DNA from: Proteus vulgaris | Lineage (GTDB): Bacteria; Pseudomonadota; Gammaproteobacteria; Enterobacterales; Enterobacteriaceae | Assembly (NCBI RefSeq): GCF_033708015.1 | Contig: NZ_CP137920.1 | Coordinates: 744,001-808,000, forward strand | Direction of reading: 5' to 3' | DNA: 64,000 nucleotides | Part shown: positions 30,395 to 40,184 of the stretch, piece after piece | Position numbering within the stretch: position 1 is the first letter of the stretch | How the letters are laid out: each line of letters starts with the position of its first letter | The notes under the pieces: model-generated | The model's input: the letters and a program-made list of their open reading frames with translations, nothing else | What the model was told of the DNA's origin: nothing | Database searches by the model: none | Made by a program: the position numbers and the translations under genes

Positions 30395-32755
30395 ATGAAT
30401 CCTGAGCGTCCAGAACGTATTGAAATACCTGTATTGCCATTACGTGATGTCGTTGTATATCCGCATATGGTGATCCCGTTGTTCGTTGGTCGTGAAAAAT
30501 CTATTCATTGCTTAGAAGCTGCGATGAACGACAACAAACAAATTATGCTGGTTGCGCAGAAAGATGCATCTACTGACGAACCAGGTGTTAATGATCTTTT
30601 TTCTGTTGGTACAGTCGCGTCTGTTTTACAGATGTTAAAATTGCCTGATGGAACAGTGAAAGTCCTTGTTGAAGGTATTCGTCGCGCCAAAATTACGACG
30701 TTATCTGACAATGGTGAATATTTTCAGGCAAAAGCAGAATACCTTGAAACACCAGCTGTTGATGAGCGGGAACAGGAAGTCTTAAATCGTACGACAATTA
30801 ATCAGTTTGAAGGTTATATCAAGCTGAATAAAAAAATTCCGCCAGAGGTATTAACCTCATTACATGCTATCGAAGAATCAGCGAAATTAGCAGACACCAT
30901 TGCTTCTCATATGCCGCTGAAATTGAAAGATAAGCAAGCTGTACTTGAAATGTCTGATGTTACAGAACGCCTTGAATATTTAATGGCGATGATGGAATCA
31001 GAAATCGATCTGCTGCAAGTTGAAAAACGCATTCGTAACCGCGTTAAAAAGCAGATGGAAAAGAGTCAGCGTGAGTATTATCTCAATGAGCAAATGAAAG
31101 CCATTCAAAAAGAATTAGGTGAAATGGATGATGCACCTGATGAAATGGAATCGCTGAAACGTAAAATCGATGCTGCTAAAATGCCAAAAGAGGCAAAAGA
31201 GAAGACAGAAGCGGAACTTCAGAAATTAAAAATGATGTCGCCAATGTCGGCAGAGGCTACGGTTGTACGTAGTTACATTGATTGGATGGTTCAAGTTCCT
31301 TGGAATAGCCGTAGCAAAGTTAAAAAAGACTTAGTGAAAGCACAAGAAGTTCTTGATACTGACCATTACGGTTTAGAGCGTGTCAAAGAGCGTATCCTTG
31401 AATATCTCGCGGTACAGTCTCGTGTTAGCAAAATTAAAGGGCCAATCTTGTGCTTGGTAGGGCCTCCGGGTGTAGGTAAAACCTCACTGGGTCAATCTAT
31501 TGCTAAAGCAACAGGCCGTAAATATGTGCGTATGGCGTTAGGTGGTGTACGTGATGAAGCTGAAATTCGTGGTCACCGCCGTACTTACATTGGTTCGATG
31601 CCAGGTAAATTAATTCAGAAAATGGCGAAAGTTGGCGTCAAAAACCCACTTTTCCTGTTAGATGAAATTGATAAAATGTCATCAGACATGCGAGGCGATC
31701 CCGCTTCTGCACTGTTAGAGGTGTTAGATCCAGAGCAAAATATCGCATTTAACGACCATTATTTGGAAGTTGATTACGATCTGTCTGATGTTATGTTTGT
31801 GGCGACATCTAACTCCATGAATATACCGGCACCGTTGTTAGATCGTATGGAAGTTATTCGTTTATCTGGTTATACCGAAGACGAAAAATTGAATATCGCT
31901 AAGCAACATTTGTTACCAAAACAGATTGAACGTAATGCGTTAAAACCAAGTGAGCTGACAATTCATGACAGCGCAATTATGGGTATTATTCGTTATTACA
32001 CGCGTGAAGCGGGTGTACGTAGTTTAGAACGTGAAATATCTAAACTATGCCGTAAAGCAGTAAAACAACTGCTCATGGATAGCACAATCAAACATATTGA
32101 GATTAACGAAGATAATCTCAAAGATTACTTAGGTGTTCGTAAAGTTGACTACGGTCGTGCTGACACAGAAAACCGAGTAGGAATGGTAACAGGACTTGCA
32201 TGGACTGAAGTCGGTGGCGATCTACTGACTATTGAAACAGCAAGCGTGCCAGGTAAAGGCAAGCTAACATTTACTGGTTCATTAGGTGAAGTGATGCAAG
32301 AGTCTATCCAAGCGGCAATGACGGTAGTTCGAGCTCGTGCGGATAAACTGGGTATTAATGGCGATTTCTATGAAAAACGTGATATGCACGTACACGTTCC
32401 TGAGGGGGCAACACCAAAAGATGGTCCAAGTGCAGGTATCGCAATGTGTACTGCATTGGTATCAAGCCTAACAGGTAATCCTGTACGTTCTGATGTTGCA
32501 ATGACGGGCGAAATTACGTTACGCGGACAAGTATTGCCAATTGGTGGGCTGAAAGAAAAGTTACTTGCTGCACATCGTGGTGGAATTAAGACAGTTCTTA
32601 TCCCTGATGAAAATAAACGTGATTTAGAAGAAATTCCTGAAAATATTATTGCTGATCTGGATATTCACCCAGTGAAAACAATAGAGGAAGTTTTATCGTT
32701 AGCCCTGCAAAACTCGCCGTTTGGCATGGAAGTTGTGACTGATAAATCACACTAA
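30395..32755 (+). CDS. lon: ATP-dependent protease Lon
   Basis: Cytoplasmic AAA+ protease of 786 residues (E. coli 784) that degrades misfolded and regulatory proteins. It has an N-terminal substrate domain, a long coiled linker (about 200-290), Walker [10 protein letters not shown] near 356-364, and a C-terminal peptidase domain. The Ser-Lys dyad lies in DGPSAGIAM and [14 protein letters not shown]. The start [18 protein letters not shown] has GAGAGAGCTCT upstream, closely like E. coli. It has its own terminator. Confidence 0.97.
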   Translation: MNPERPERIEIPVLPLRDVVVYPHMVIPLFVGREKSIHCLEAAMNDNKQIMLVAQKDASTDEPGVNDLFSVGTVASVLQMLKLPDGTVKVLVEGIRRAKITTLSDNGEYFQAKAEYLETPAVDEREQEVLNRTTINQFEGYIKLNKKIPPEVLTSLHAIEESAKLADTIASHMPLKLKDKQAVLEMSDVTERLEYLMAMMESEIDLLQVEKRIRNRVKKQMEKSQREYYLNEQMKAIQKELGEMDDAPDEMESLKRKIDAAKMPKEAKEKTEAELQKLKMMSPMSAEATVVRSYIDWMVQVPWNSRSKVKKDLVKAQEVLDTDHYGLERVKERILEYLAVQSRVSKIKGPILCLVGPPGVGKTSLGQSIAKATGRKYVRMALGGVRDEAEIRGHRRTYIGSMPGKLIQKMAKVGVKNPLFLLDEIDKMSSDMRGDPASALLEVLDPEQNIAFNDHYLEVDYDLSDVMFVATSNSMNIPAPLLDRMEVIRLSGYTEDEKLNIAKQHLLPKQIERNALKPSELTIHDSAIMGIIRYYTREAGVRSLEREISKLCRKAVKQLLMDSTIKHIEINEDNLKDYLGVRKVDYGRADTENRVGMVTGLAWTEVGGDLLTIETASVPGKGKLTFTGSLGEVMQESIQAAMTVVRARADKLGINGDFYEKRDMHVHVPEGATPKDGPSAGIAMCTALVSSLTGNPVRSDVAMTGEITLRGQVLPIGGLKEKLLAAHRGGIKTVLIPDENKRDLEEIPENIIADLDIHPVKTIEEVLSLALQNSPFGMEVVTDKSH

Positions 32756-32783
32756 AGAGTGATATTTGTCATAAATTATAGCT

Positions 32784-32828
32784 AAAAAAAAGGCTGGATA
32801 AGTAATAAAAGCTTGCCAGCCTTTTTTT
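32784..32828 (+). terminator. lon terminator
   Basis: The arms AAAAAAAGGCTGG and CCAGCCTTTTTTT flank a loop of about 19 bases, 28 bases after the lon stop. Confidence 0.85.
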
Positions 32829-32969
32829 GTGTCGCTAATTTAATGGCGATTTTAATTAAAAATGCTGTTTTATCGGTCTTGCTATATATAAAAAGGCTTG
32901 ATATAACGACGTTTGCAAAATTTGCCATTAATGGCGAAAAATAACGCATAAAATTATGGGGATGAAAGC

Positions 32970-33245
32970 GTGAATAAAACTCAACTGATCGACAAAATTG
33001 CTGCAAATGCAGATATCTCAAAAGCGGCGGCTGGTCGTGTTGTAGATGCTCTGGTTGCTTCTATCACTGAGTCTTTACAAAAAGGTGATGATGTAGCATT
33101 AGTAGGCTTCGGTACTTTCACTGTACGTGATCGTGCAGCTCGTACAGGCCGTAACCCACAAACAGGTAAAGAAATTCAAATTGAAGCTGCAAAAGTTCCT
33201 GCATTCCGTGCAGGTAAAGGTTTAAAAGACGCAGTTAATCAATAA
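32970..33245 (+). CDS. hupB: DNA-binding protein HU-beta HupB
   Basis: Histone-like HU beta subunit, 91 residues, which bends and compacts DNA as an alpha/beta heterodimer. The whole sequence matches the family: [19 protein letters not shown], the [21 protein letters not shown] arm with its intercalating Pro, and [13 protein letters not shown]. It starts with GTG at 32970, as in E. coli hupB. It lies between lon and ppiD in conserved order. Confidence 0.97.
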   Translation: MNKTQLIDKIAANADISKAAAGRVVDALVASITESLQKGDDVALVGFGTFTVRDRAARTGRNPQTGKEIQIEAAKVPAFRAGKGLKDAVNQ

Positions 33246-33720
33246 TAGTTGAACCTATTTTCTGCCAATTGGTTATTAGCTTAACGTGATGGGTAAACAG
33301 AAAACGACTCAATTAAAAAATGAAGCGCATCTTTTTGAGGTGCGCTTTTCTTTTTTAGGTTATAAATCACGATTAAACCTTGTATTCTCTGGCGATAAGA
33401 CGTGAAACTGAAGTAGTCATTTGATAGAATGACGCGTTGTTCTATAACTGAAATAGACAACAATGAATGATTCAGTGATGAGTTAAATGGCTATCGTAAT
33501 CAATGAATCAAATAATGCTGTTTAGTTTTTTCTTAGTTATAGAAAGTGCGTGTTAAGACTGCGCATTAATACGGGACTGGCTGTTTTGAATGATTGTCGC
33601 GTGTCGCGACATTTTGATATTAAGCCAGCATGGGCACATTATCTTTTCGCTGTGCTCAAAATAGTCGTGTAACACCCATAAAAATAATTTTTATTTCACC
33701 AAACGGAGCCTCGTCTCGTT
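33246..33720. other. hupB-ppiD intergenic region
   Basis: These 475 bases contain no gene. They hold the hupB terminator (33322-33357), a TGTCGCG repeat with a TGTCGCGACA palindrome at 33595-33611, and presumably the ppiD promoter. Confidence 0.4.
33322..33357 (+). terminator. hupB terminator
   Basis: An imperfect stem (AAGCGCAtC/GAgGTGCGCTT) around a TTTTT loop is followed by TTCTTTTTT. Confidence 0.8.
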
Positions 33721-35598
33721 ATGATGGACAACATTCGTTCCACTGCTAATAATCCATTTATAAAGATACTATTAGCTGTGATCATCCTCTCCTTCGTCCT
33801 AACTGGTGTGGGCGGATATCTCTTTAGTTCAGGCGTTAATGATGCTGCTGAAGTTAACGGATATAAGATTAGCCGTTCCCAATTAGAGCAAACTTATCAG
33901 CAACGTCGTGCTCAATTACAACAAGATATGGGTGAAAATTTTGCTGCTCTTGCTTCATCAGAAGAAGGTCAGAAACTTATTCGCCAACAAGCACTTGATT
34001 TACTGATCAACCAAGCATTGCTTGATCAATTTGCGCAAACTCTCGGTATTTCAGCGGGTGATCAGCAAATTAGAGAGGCTATTTTTGCTCTTCCTTACTT
34101 TCAAACTGATGGCAAATTTGACAATAAAAAATATGTCGATTTATTGAAAGGCAATAATATTGATGCTGATGCCTTTGCAGAAGGGATCCGTCAAAATCTT
34201 ATTAATCAGCAATTAAAATTTTCTATCCAAGGTACGGATTTTGCCTTAGATAGCGAAGTTAAAGAATTTGCGGGATTAATGCTACAAAGCCGTAATGTGC
34301 GTTTAGCTTCATTAGATATTCAGCCATTCCTTGAAAAAGAAACCGCATCTGATGAAGAAGTAAAAGCGTTCTATGAGCAAAATAACGCAATGTTTATCGC
34401 GCCAGAGCAATTTAAAATTAGCTATATCCAATTAAATGCTCAAAAAGATTTTAATAATATCAACATTACTGATGAAGAAGCGAAGGCTTACTACGATAGT
34501 AATATTGATGAGTTCACGACAGCAGGACAGAAACAGTACAGTATTTTAGTATTAGCTGATGAAGCTGCAGCTAAAGCAGCAGAAGATGAGCTGAAAAAAG
34601 GGGCTGATTTTGTTTCATTAGTGAAAGAAAAATCTATTGATAGTTTTTCTAAAAAACAAAATGGTTCTTTAGGTTGGATAACTATCGGACAAGAGTTACC
34701 TGAGTTAGCTAATGCAAGTTTGACAGAAAAAGGCCAAATCTCTGCACCTGTTAAGATAAGCAATGGCTACGCTATTTTCCGTCTTGATGATGTCAAACAA
34801 TCTGTTGTAAAACCCTTTGATGAGGTGAAAACAGATTTATTGGCAAAAATGCGTGAAAATAAAGCGATTGATGATTTCTTCGCATTACAACAAAAAGTGA
34901 GCCAAGCTGCATCTAATGACAACGACACATTAGCTCCTGCTGCTAAAGCGGGCAACGTGACTGTGGTTAATACAGATTGGTTTGATGAAAATACGGTTCC
35001 TGCACCATTAAATAATGAAAAACTCACCCAGTTAATTTTTGGTGGCTCATTAGTGGATGAAAATGGCCCAACAGGCATGAATTCAGACATGGTGACGTTA
35101 GGCAATGACAGTGCATTTATCGTGCGCGTAGAAGGTTATAAGCCTTCAGCAACCCAACCATTAGACAAAGTGCGTGATCAAGTGGTTATGCTGGTTAAAC
35201 AGCAAAAAGCATCACAAGCAATGAATGCAGAAGCCCAAAAACTTTTAGCTGCATTGAAAGCAGGCAAAGGCGAAGAAGCACTGAAAGCGGCTAATATTTC
35301 GTTTGGTAGTGAAGAAAGCATTGTTCACTCATCAGCAACAGATGCAGTACAAACCGCTATTTTCTCTATGCCAAAACCGACTGAAGGCAAAAAAGAGTAT
35401 GGTATGACTAATGTACCGGGTACTAAAGTCGTCCTTATTCAATTAGATAGCGTAACAGAGGGCAAACCAACATCTGAACAACTAGAGTTTATGACTAATC
35501 TCTATCGCGCTCAGATGGGGGAAGAGGCGTTACAACTTATGTTACGTGACCTCCGAGATAACGCTAAAATTGAAATTTTTGATAAAGACTATCAATAA
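33721..35598 (+). CDS. ppiD: Periplasmic folding chaperone PpiD
   Basis: Membrane-anchored periplasmic chaperone of 625 residues. One N-terminal helix (about 14-35, FIKILLAVIILSFVLTGVGG) anchors it next to the Sec translocon. A SurA-like domain follows, then a parvulin-type domain at about 265-355 (QKQYSILVLADEAAAKAAEDEL...GSLGWITIGQELPEL), which in E. coli has little isomerase activity. Two adjacent ATGs at 33721 allow MMD or MD starts; the family usually has MMD. Confidence 0.95.
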   Translation: MMDNIRSTANNPFIKILLAVIILSFVLTGVGGYLFSSGVNDAAEVNGYKISRSQLEQTYQQRRAQLQQDMGENFAALASSEEGQKLIRQQALDLLINQALLDQFAQTLGISAGDQQIREAIFALPYFQTDGKFDNKKYVDLLKGNNIDADAFAEGIRQNLINQQLKFSIQGTDFALDSEVKEFAGLMLQSRNVRLASLDIQPFLEKETASDEEVKAFYEQNNAMFIAPEQFKISYIQLNAQKDFNNINITDEEAKAYYDSNIDEFTTAGQKQYSILVLADEAAAKAAEDELKKGADFVSLVKEKSIDSFSKKQNGSLGWITIGQELPELANASLTEKGQISAPVKISNGYAIFRLDDVKQSVVKPFDEVKTDLLAKMRENKAIDDFFALQQKVSQAASNDNDTLAPAAKAGNVTVVNTDWFDENTVPAPLNNEKLTQLIFGGSLVDENGPTGMNSDMVTLGNDSAFIVRVEGYKPSATQPLDKVRDQVVMLVKQQKASQAMNAEAQKLLAALKAGKGEEALKAANISFGSEESIVHSSATDAVQTAIFSMPKPTEGKKEYGMTNVPGTKVVLIQLDSVTEGKPTSEQLEFMTNLYRAQMGEEALQLMLRDLRDNAKIEIFDKDYQ

Positions 35599-35619
35599 TC
35601 GAATTTGAGTTATTACATT

Positions 35620-35648
35620 AAAAACCCAGCATAACGCTGGGTTTTTTT
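35620..35648 (+). terminator. ppiD terminator
   Basis: The stem AAAACCCAGC/GCTGGGTTTT is followed by a T-run, 22 bases after the stop. Confidence 0.9.
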
Positions 35649-35848
35649 ATGGCGACTATTACTGATAATTTAAGCAAATAGCATCCTTCCTCGAAAAATT
35701 TTATATTTGAGAGCAGCCCCAACAATTTTTTGTAATGTTTCTTTTATTCCTTTCTATTTTTCCTACCTCCTCGTAGTTCCCATTTTATACAATTGCCGAT
35801 TTATCAAGATATTGGCATTCTTCTTCTGCATTCAGAAATCCTGTTTGC

Positions 35849-35886
35849 TATTGAATTTAAAGTTATTGAATTTAAAGTTATTGAAT
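35849..35886. repeat. Short tandem repeat upstream of ybaV
   Basis: Two and a half copies of the 15-base unit TATTGAATTTAAAGT end a few bases before the ybaV ribosome binding site. Confidence 0.85.
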
Positions 35887-35897
35887 AAAAGGAAATT

Positions 35898-36275
35898 ATG
35901 ATTATGAAGATGGATAAAAAAATGTTGTCAGGTTTTATGGCCTCTATCTGCCTTGCTTTGGGATTAGGGCTTTCTCCTTTCTCTTATGCAGAAGAAGCCA
36001 TCGCTTCAACACCAACGGTTTCTATTGAAACTCACTCATCAACTGCTCATGATGTTAAAGAAAACAAAACCAGTACAGAAGGTAAAGTTAATTTAAATAC
36101 GGCAACACTAGATGAATTAATGGGATTAAAAGGGATTGGAAAAGCAAAAGCGCAAGCTATTATTGATTACCGCGAACAGCTAGGACGTTTTACCACTATC
36201 GATGAGCTTGAAAAAGTGTTTGGAATTGGTATGAAGTTAGTTGAGCAAAATCGTGATTTTATCGTTATTAATTAA
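35898..36275 (+). CDS. ybaV: YbaV, ComEA-type helix-hairpin-helix protein
   Basis: Secreted protein of 125 residues. Its N-terminal hydrophobic segment ([23 protein letters not shown]) ends in a likely signal-peptidase site. A linker rich in Ser and Thr follows, then a ComEA-like double helix-hairpin-helix domain (about 62-122, [26 protein letters not shown]). The domain binds DNA non-specifically; in competent bacteria ComEA pulls DNA into the periplasm. Its role in enterobacteria is not established. AAAGGAAATT precedes the ATG. Confidence 0.9.
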   Translation: MIMKMDKKMLSGFMASICLALGLGLSPFSYAEEAIASTPTVSIETHSSTAHDVKENKTSTEGKVNLNTATLDELMGLKGIGKAKAQAIIDYREQLGRFTTIDELEKVFGIGMKLVEQNRDFIVIN

Positions 36276-36341
36276 GGTATTCATTCTTATACGATGTTGA
36301 GTATAAGTGATAGTAGAAACGTGAATATTGATTGAAACTCC

Positions 36342-36388
36342 CTGTGTTTCTCTTTGATCTTTGTTTTGATAAGAGAAACACAGTTTTC
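36342..36388 (+). terminator. ybaV terminator
   Basis: A perfect 13-bp stem (CTGTGTTTCTCTT/AAGAGAAACACAG) is followed by TTTTC and a further T-rich stretch. Confidence 0.8.
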
Positions 36389-36526
36389 TAGCATTTTCTT
36401 TTTTAAACGAAAACGAGATAAACCTATATCAGAAATTACTAAACTTATTTTCTTGACTATATTTAGGGTAGTACAAAAAAACTTTATAAAAAGTTTATTA
36501 GAATAATCAAGAGGTAATAAATTAAT

Positions 36527-36931
36527 ATGAGTACATTAATTAAAGTTTATGGTTTTCATTTAGATGTTTTTGAACATGTGAATAATGCACGTTACCTTGA
36601 GTTTTTAGAACAAGCCCGATGGGATTGGATTGAGCAACATTTAGATTTTGATTGGTTTAAGCGCAATGGCTTGGCATTAGTGGTTGCTAATATCAATATT
36701 AATTATCGCTTACCTGCAAGTTTAGGCGATGAGTTACTCATTGATTGTGAGATCGCGGAAGTGGGAATTAAAAGTGGCGTACTGTCTCAAAAGATCGTGA
36801 GAAAAAAAGATGGTGCACTTATCTCTGATGCATTAATTACTTTTGTTCTTGTTGATATTCATACAAAAAAAGCACTGACCTTAACAGAGCAGTTAAGAGA
36901 AAAGCTTGAATATGTACGTCAATCATCCTAA
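36527..36931 (+). CDS. fadM: Long-chain acyl-CoA thioesterase FadM (YbaW)
   Basis: Hotdog-fold thioesterase of the 4HBT family, 134 residues. It matches E. coli FadM (YbaW), which removes dead-end acyl-CoA products of beta-oxidation. The catalytic Asp13 lies in HLDVFEHVNNARYLEFLEQAR, with ININYRLPA following the central helix. AAGAGGTAAT precedes the ATG. It is convergent with queC; small hairpins lie between them. Confidence 0.9.
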   Translation: MSTLIKVYGFHLDVFEHVNNARYLEFLEQARWDWIEQHLDFDWFKRNGLALVVANININYRLPASLGDELLIDCEIAEVGIKSGVLSQKIVRKKDGALISDALITFVLVDIHTKKALTLTEQLREKLEYVRQSS

Positions 36932-36938
36932 TACGCAA

Positions 36939-36958
36939 AGAGAGTATTGGTGCTCTCT
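36939..36958 (+). repeat. Small hairpin after fadM
   Basis: AGAGAG/CTCTCT stem with an eight-base loop, 8 bases after the fadM stop and without a T-run. Confidence 0.35.
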
Positions 36959-36994
36959 GACTAAAGGCATTCAGGCTAATCTGAAATGATTTAA

Positions 36995-37027
36995 TGCAGT
37001 GATAATGTTTGATAAATTATCACTGCA
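36995..37027. terminator. Hairpin between fadM and queC
   Basis: A perfect 12-bp stem (TGCAGTGATAAT/ATTATCACTGCA) lies between the convergent genes. No good T-run is seen on either side, so it may work as a weak bidirectional terminator or an mRNA 3'-end stabiliser. Confidence 0.5.
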
Positions 37028-37066
37028 TAAGCGAAAAATGGTAGGGGAAAGTCGTCACTAGGATGA

Positions 37067-37765
37067 TTATTTAAGAGCGACTTTCCGTTTCATTGTCTGC
37101 ATAATGAGTGTTTTATCAGCTAAATAGGTGTTTAATCCACGTTGTCTTAAATGACAAGCCGCACATTCACCACAGCCATCACCCTGAATACCGTTATAGC
37201 AAGTTAACGTTTCATGACGAACGAAATCTAACTTTTTATAGTAATCAGCAAGAGCCCAAGTTTCGGCTTTATCTAACCACATTAAGGGCGTGATAAATTT
37301 AATATCACGTGCAATACCTAAGCTAACAGCATGATTCAGTGCTTTTACAAATTCATCACGACAATCAGGGTAACCAGAGAAATCCGTCTCACAAACACCC
37401 GTGATGACACTCTCTGCACCAATTTGATAAGCATAAATTGCCGCTAAAGTGAGAAAAAGAATATTCCTACCCGGTACAAAGGTGCTTGGAATATCACTTT
37501 CTTCACTTTCTTTGAAATCAGGTACTGGGATATTGTCGCGAGTTAAGCTACTGATCGCGAGTTCATTGAGTAAACTTACATCTAAAACTTTATGCGCAGT
37601 TGCCCCTAGTAATTGACTCACTTTTTGTGCTACCTCAATTTCTTCTTTATGGCGTTGCCCATAATTAAATGTAATGCAATGGACTTCATCGTACTTTTCC
37701 AACGCTTGAATAAGACAGGTTGTCGAATCTTGTCCACCACTAAAGACAACGACCGTTTTTTTCAT
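37067..37765 (-). CDS. queC: 7-cyano-7-deazaguanine synthase QueC
   Basis: PP-loop ATPase of 232 residues that converts 7-carboxy-7-deazaguanine to preQ0 in queuosine synthesis. The ATP motif SGGQDSTT is at residues 9-16. A C-terminal four-cysteine zinc site is in [17 protein letters not shown]. The start is the ATG at 37765, with CAGGAGT upstream; the further open frame to 37810 is rejected. It is divergent from decR across 156 bases. No preQ1 riboswitch-like structure was recognised upstream. Confidence 0.96.
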   Translation of the reverse strand: MKKTVVVFSGGQDSTTCLIQALEKYDEVHCITFNYGQRHKEEIEVAQKVSQLLGATAHKVLDVSLLNELAISSLTRDNIPVPDFKESEESDIPSTFVPGRNILFLTLAAIYAYQIGAESVITGVCETDFSGYPDCRDEFVKALNHAVSLGIARDIKFITPLMWLDKAETWALADYYKKLDFVRHETLTCYNGIQGDGCGECAACHLRQRGLNTYLADKTLIMQTMKRKVALK

Positions 37766-37921
37766 CAGAATACTCCTGAATATTGAATTTTTATAAGGAT
37801 TAGTACGCACAAAAGTATATATATTATGGCAATTTATTACCGATTTATCATTAGGTGATTACTCTTATAGTCAGGGGCAGGTTATCATTATTTTGTAGGG
37901 GCATATTTTGAAGGAGTATTT

Positions 37922-38383
37922 ATGTTAGATAAGATTGACCGTAAATTATTAGCGCTGTTACAGGAAGATTCAAGCCTCTCACTGAATACTTTGGCTGAGG
38001 CTGTTAACCTAACCTCAACACCTTGCTGGAAACGATTGAAAAGATTAGAGGATGAAGGGTATATTCGTAAGCGCGTTGCGTTGCTTGATAGTGAAAAAAT
38101 TGGGCTAGGTCTAACAGTTATTGTTATGATTAGAACACAGCAACACAATAGCGAATGGTACGAACAGTTTGTTTCATTTGTTAAGCAAATGCCAGAAGTA
38201 CTGACATTCTATCGAATGGCGGGTGAGTGTGATTATCTAATGCATGTTGAAGTAGTAGACATGAAAAGTTACGACCTATTTTATAAGCGTATGGTTAATG
38301 GCGTACCAGGTCTTATTGATGTGACTTCTAACTTCGCAATGGAAAAAATTAAATACACAACGGCAATGCCGATACCTGAATAA
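37922..38383 (+). CDS. decR: Lrp/AsnC-family regulator DecR (YbaO)
   Basis: Feast/famine regulator of 153 residues. The N-terminal winged helix (about 5-50, [19 protein letters not shown]...[16 protein letters not shown]) is followed by a RAM ligand domain. It aligns end to end with E. coli DecR, which senses cysteine and activates the cyuPA desulfidase operon. A cyuPA-like operon is not next to it, so any target is elsewhere. AAGGAG precedes the ATG. Confidence 0.9.
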   Translation: MLDKIDRKLLALLQEDSSLSLNTLAEAVNLTSTPCWKRLKRLEDEGYIRKRVALLDSEKIGLGLTVIVMIRTQQHNSEWYEQFVSFVKQMPEVLTFYRMAGECDYLMHVEVVDMKSYDLFYKRMVNGVPGLIDVTSNFAMEKIKYTTAMPIPE

Positions 38384-38438
38384 GGTTCATCTTTACCAAC
38401 TGGCACTTTTATTTTTGTATAACCTTAGGATTTAAGGC

Positions 38439-40184
38439 GTGGCTCTATTTTCACAGCTCAGTTGGTATTTCCTTAGTGAATGGCGTCGTTATGTAGGTGC
38501 CATTTTCTTATTGATGGTTATCGCCGTATTACAAGTGATCCCTCCAAAGATTGTTGGGATCATTGTAGATGGTGTCGATAGCCATAGTCTGACGTTTAGC
38601 CAAGTGATGAATTGGATTGGCGTGATGGTATTAATTGCCCTCGCGGTTTATCTTTTGCGTTATGTTTGGCGTCTTTGGTTATTTGGTGCATCTTATCAAT
38701 TAGCAGTAAAACTGCGGATGCAAATTTATCAACAACTTAATCAACAATCCTCTTCTTTTTATCATCGTTATCGTACAGGTGATTTAATCGCACGTACTAC
38801 CAACGATGTGGATAAAGTGGTTTTTGCCGCGGGTGAAGGTGTACTGACCTTAGTAGATTCTATGGTTATGGGGCTGGCAGTGCTTGTCATGATGAGTATT
38901 CAGTTAAGTTGGGAATTGACACTGATTTCATTACTACCCATGCCAATCATGGCGATTTTGATTAAGCGATATGGTGATAAACTACATAGTCGCTTTAAAA
39001 CAGCACAGGCACTCTTCTCTTCGCTTAATAATCAAGCACAAGAAAGCTTGAGTAGTATTCGCATGATCAAATCATTCGGACTAGAGCAACAGCATGCCTC
39101 CCGTTTTGATGATGTGGCAAAAGAAACTGGACGCCAAAATATGCGTGTTGCAAGAATTGATGCGCTATTTGATCCTACTATTTTTATGGCTATTGGTTTT
39201 GCTAATTTACTCGCGGTTGCGGGTGGTAGCTATTTTGTTATTAATGGCAAAATGACATTAGGTGAGTTAACCAGCTTTGTGATGTATTTAGGGCAAATGA
39301 TCTGGCCAATGCTGGCTTTAGCATGGATGTTCAATATTGTTGAGCGTGGCAGTGCGGCTTATAGTCGAATTAATAGCTTATTAAATGAAAAACTCGATAT
39401 GGTTGATGGTGAATTATCACCCAAGCAAGGTCGAGGTGTGTTATCCGTTGATATCAAACGTTTTCAATATCCAGAGCAAACGACAGAAACACTGAAAAAT
39501 ATTCATTTCACATTATCACCAGGTGAAATGTTAGGTGTTTGTGGAATGACTGGGAGTGGGAAAAGTACATTACTGGCTGTTATTCAACGACTTTACGATG
39601 TGACTGAGGGTGAAATTTGTTTTCAATCTATACCTATTTATCAATTGAAACTGGATGAATGGCGAGCACGATTGGCGGTTGTTAATCAAACACCTTTCCT
39701 ATTTTCAGATACCATCGCGGGCAATATTGCCTTAGGCCGTCCTGATGCAACCAAAGAAGAAATAGAGTCTGTGGCGAAACTGGCAAATATTCACGAGGAT
39801 ATTTTGCACTTATCTGAAGGATATCAAACACAAGTAGGGGAAAAAGGTGTGATGTTATCCGGTGGACAAAAGCAGCGTATTTCTATCGCCAGAGCACTCT
39901 TATTGGATGCTGAGATTTTATTATTAGATGATGCACTGTCTGCTGTTGATGGACAAACGGAATATCAAATTTTACAAAACTTGTCGCAATGGCGAAAAGA
40001 TAGAACATTAATTATCAGTGCTCATCGCTTATCTGCATTAGTTGGTGCTACGAATATCTTAGTGTTAAAACAAGGTGAGATTATAGAGCAAGGTACACAT
40101 CAGCAATTAATTTCAATACCGGGTTGGTATCAAGATATGTACCATTATCAGCAATTAGAGGCCGCGCTGGATGACGATGAATAA
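38439..40184 (+). CDS. mdlA: ABC exporter subunit MdlA
   Basis: Half-transporter of the MDR/lipid-exporter type (581 residues). Six membrane helices lie in the first 300 residues, followed by an ATPase with Walker [10 protein letters not shown], signature [15 protein letters not shown] and Walker [13 protein letters not shown]. The aspartate in place of the usual catalytic Glu after Walker B (LDDA) suggests a degenerate site that needs MdlB. The start is a GTG at 38439 ([15 protein letters not shown]). The substrate is unknown. Its last 14 bases overlap mdlB. Confidence 0.92.
   Translation: MALFSQLSWYFLSEWRRYVGAIFLLMVIAVLQVIPPKIVGIIVDGVDSHSLTFSQVMNWIGVMVLIALAVYLLRYVWRLWLFGASYQLAVKLRMQIYQQLNQQSSSFYHRYRTGDLIARTTNDVDKVVFAAGEGVLTLVDSMVMGLAVLVMMSIQLSWELTLISLLPMPIMAILIKRYGDKLHSRFKTAQALFSSLNNQAQESLSSIRMIKSFGLEQQHASRFDDVAKETGRQNMRVARIDALFDPTIFMAIGFANLLAVAGGSYFVINGKMTLGELTSFVMYLGQMIWPMLALAWMFNIVERGSAAYSRINSLLNEKLDMVDGELSPKQGRGVLSVDIKRFQYPEQTTETLKNIHFTLSPGEMLGVCGMTGSGKSTLLAVIQRLYDVTEGEICFQSIPIYQLKLDEWRARLAVVNQTPFLFSDTIAGNIALGRPDATKEEIESVAKLANIHEDILHLSEGYQTQVGEKGVMLSGGQKQRISIARALLLDAEILLLDDALSAVDGQTEYQILQNLSQWRKDRTLIISAHRLSALVGATNILVLKQGEIIEQGTHQQLISIPGWYQDMYHYQQLEAALDDDE

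Noticed and set aside
32782..33021. 79-codon minus-strand frame across the lon-hupB gap
   Set aside because: It runs through the lon terminator and the start of hupB and has no family resemblance.
35707..35901. 64-codon plus-strand frame upstream of ybaV
   Set aside because: It is rich in Phe, Leu and Lys from A+T-rich DNA, contains the tandem repeat and has no ribosome binding site.
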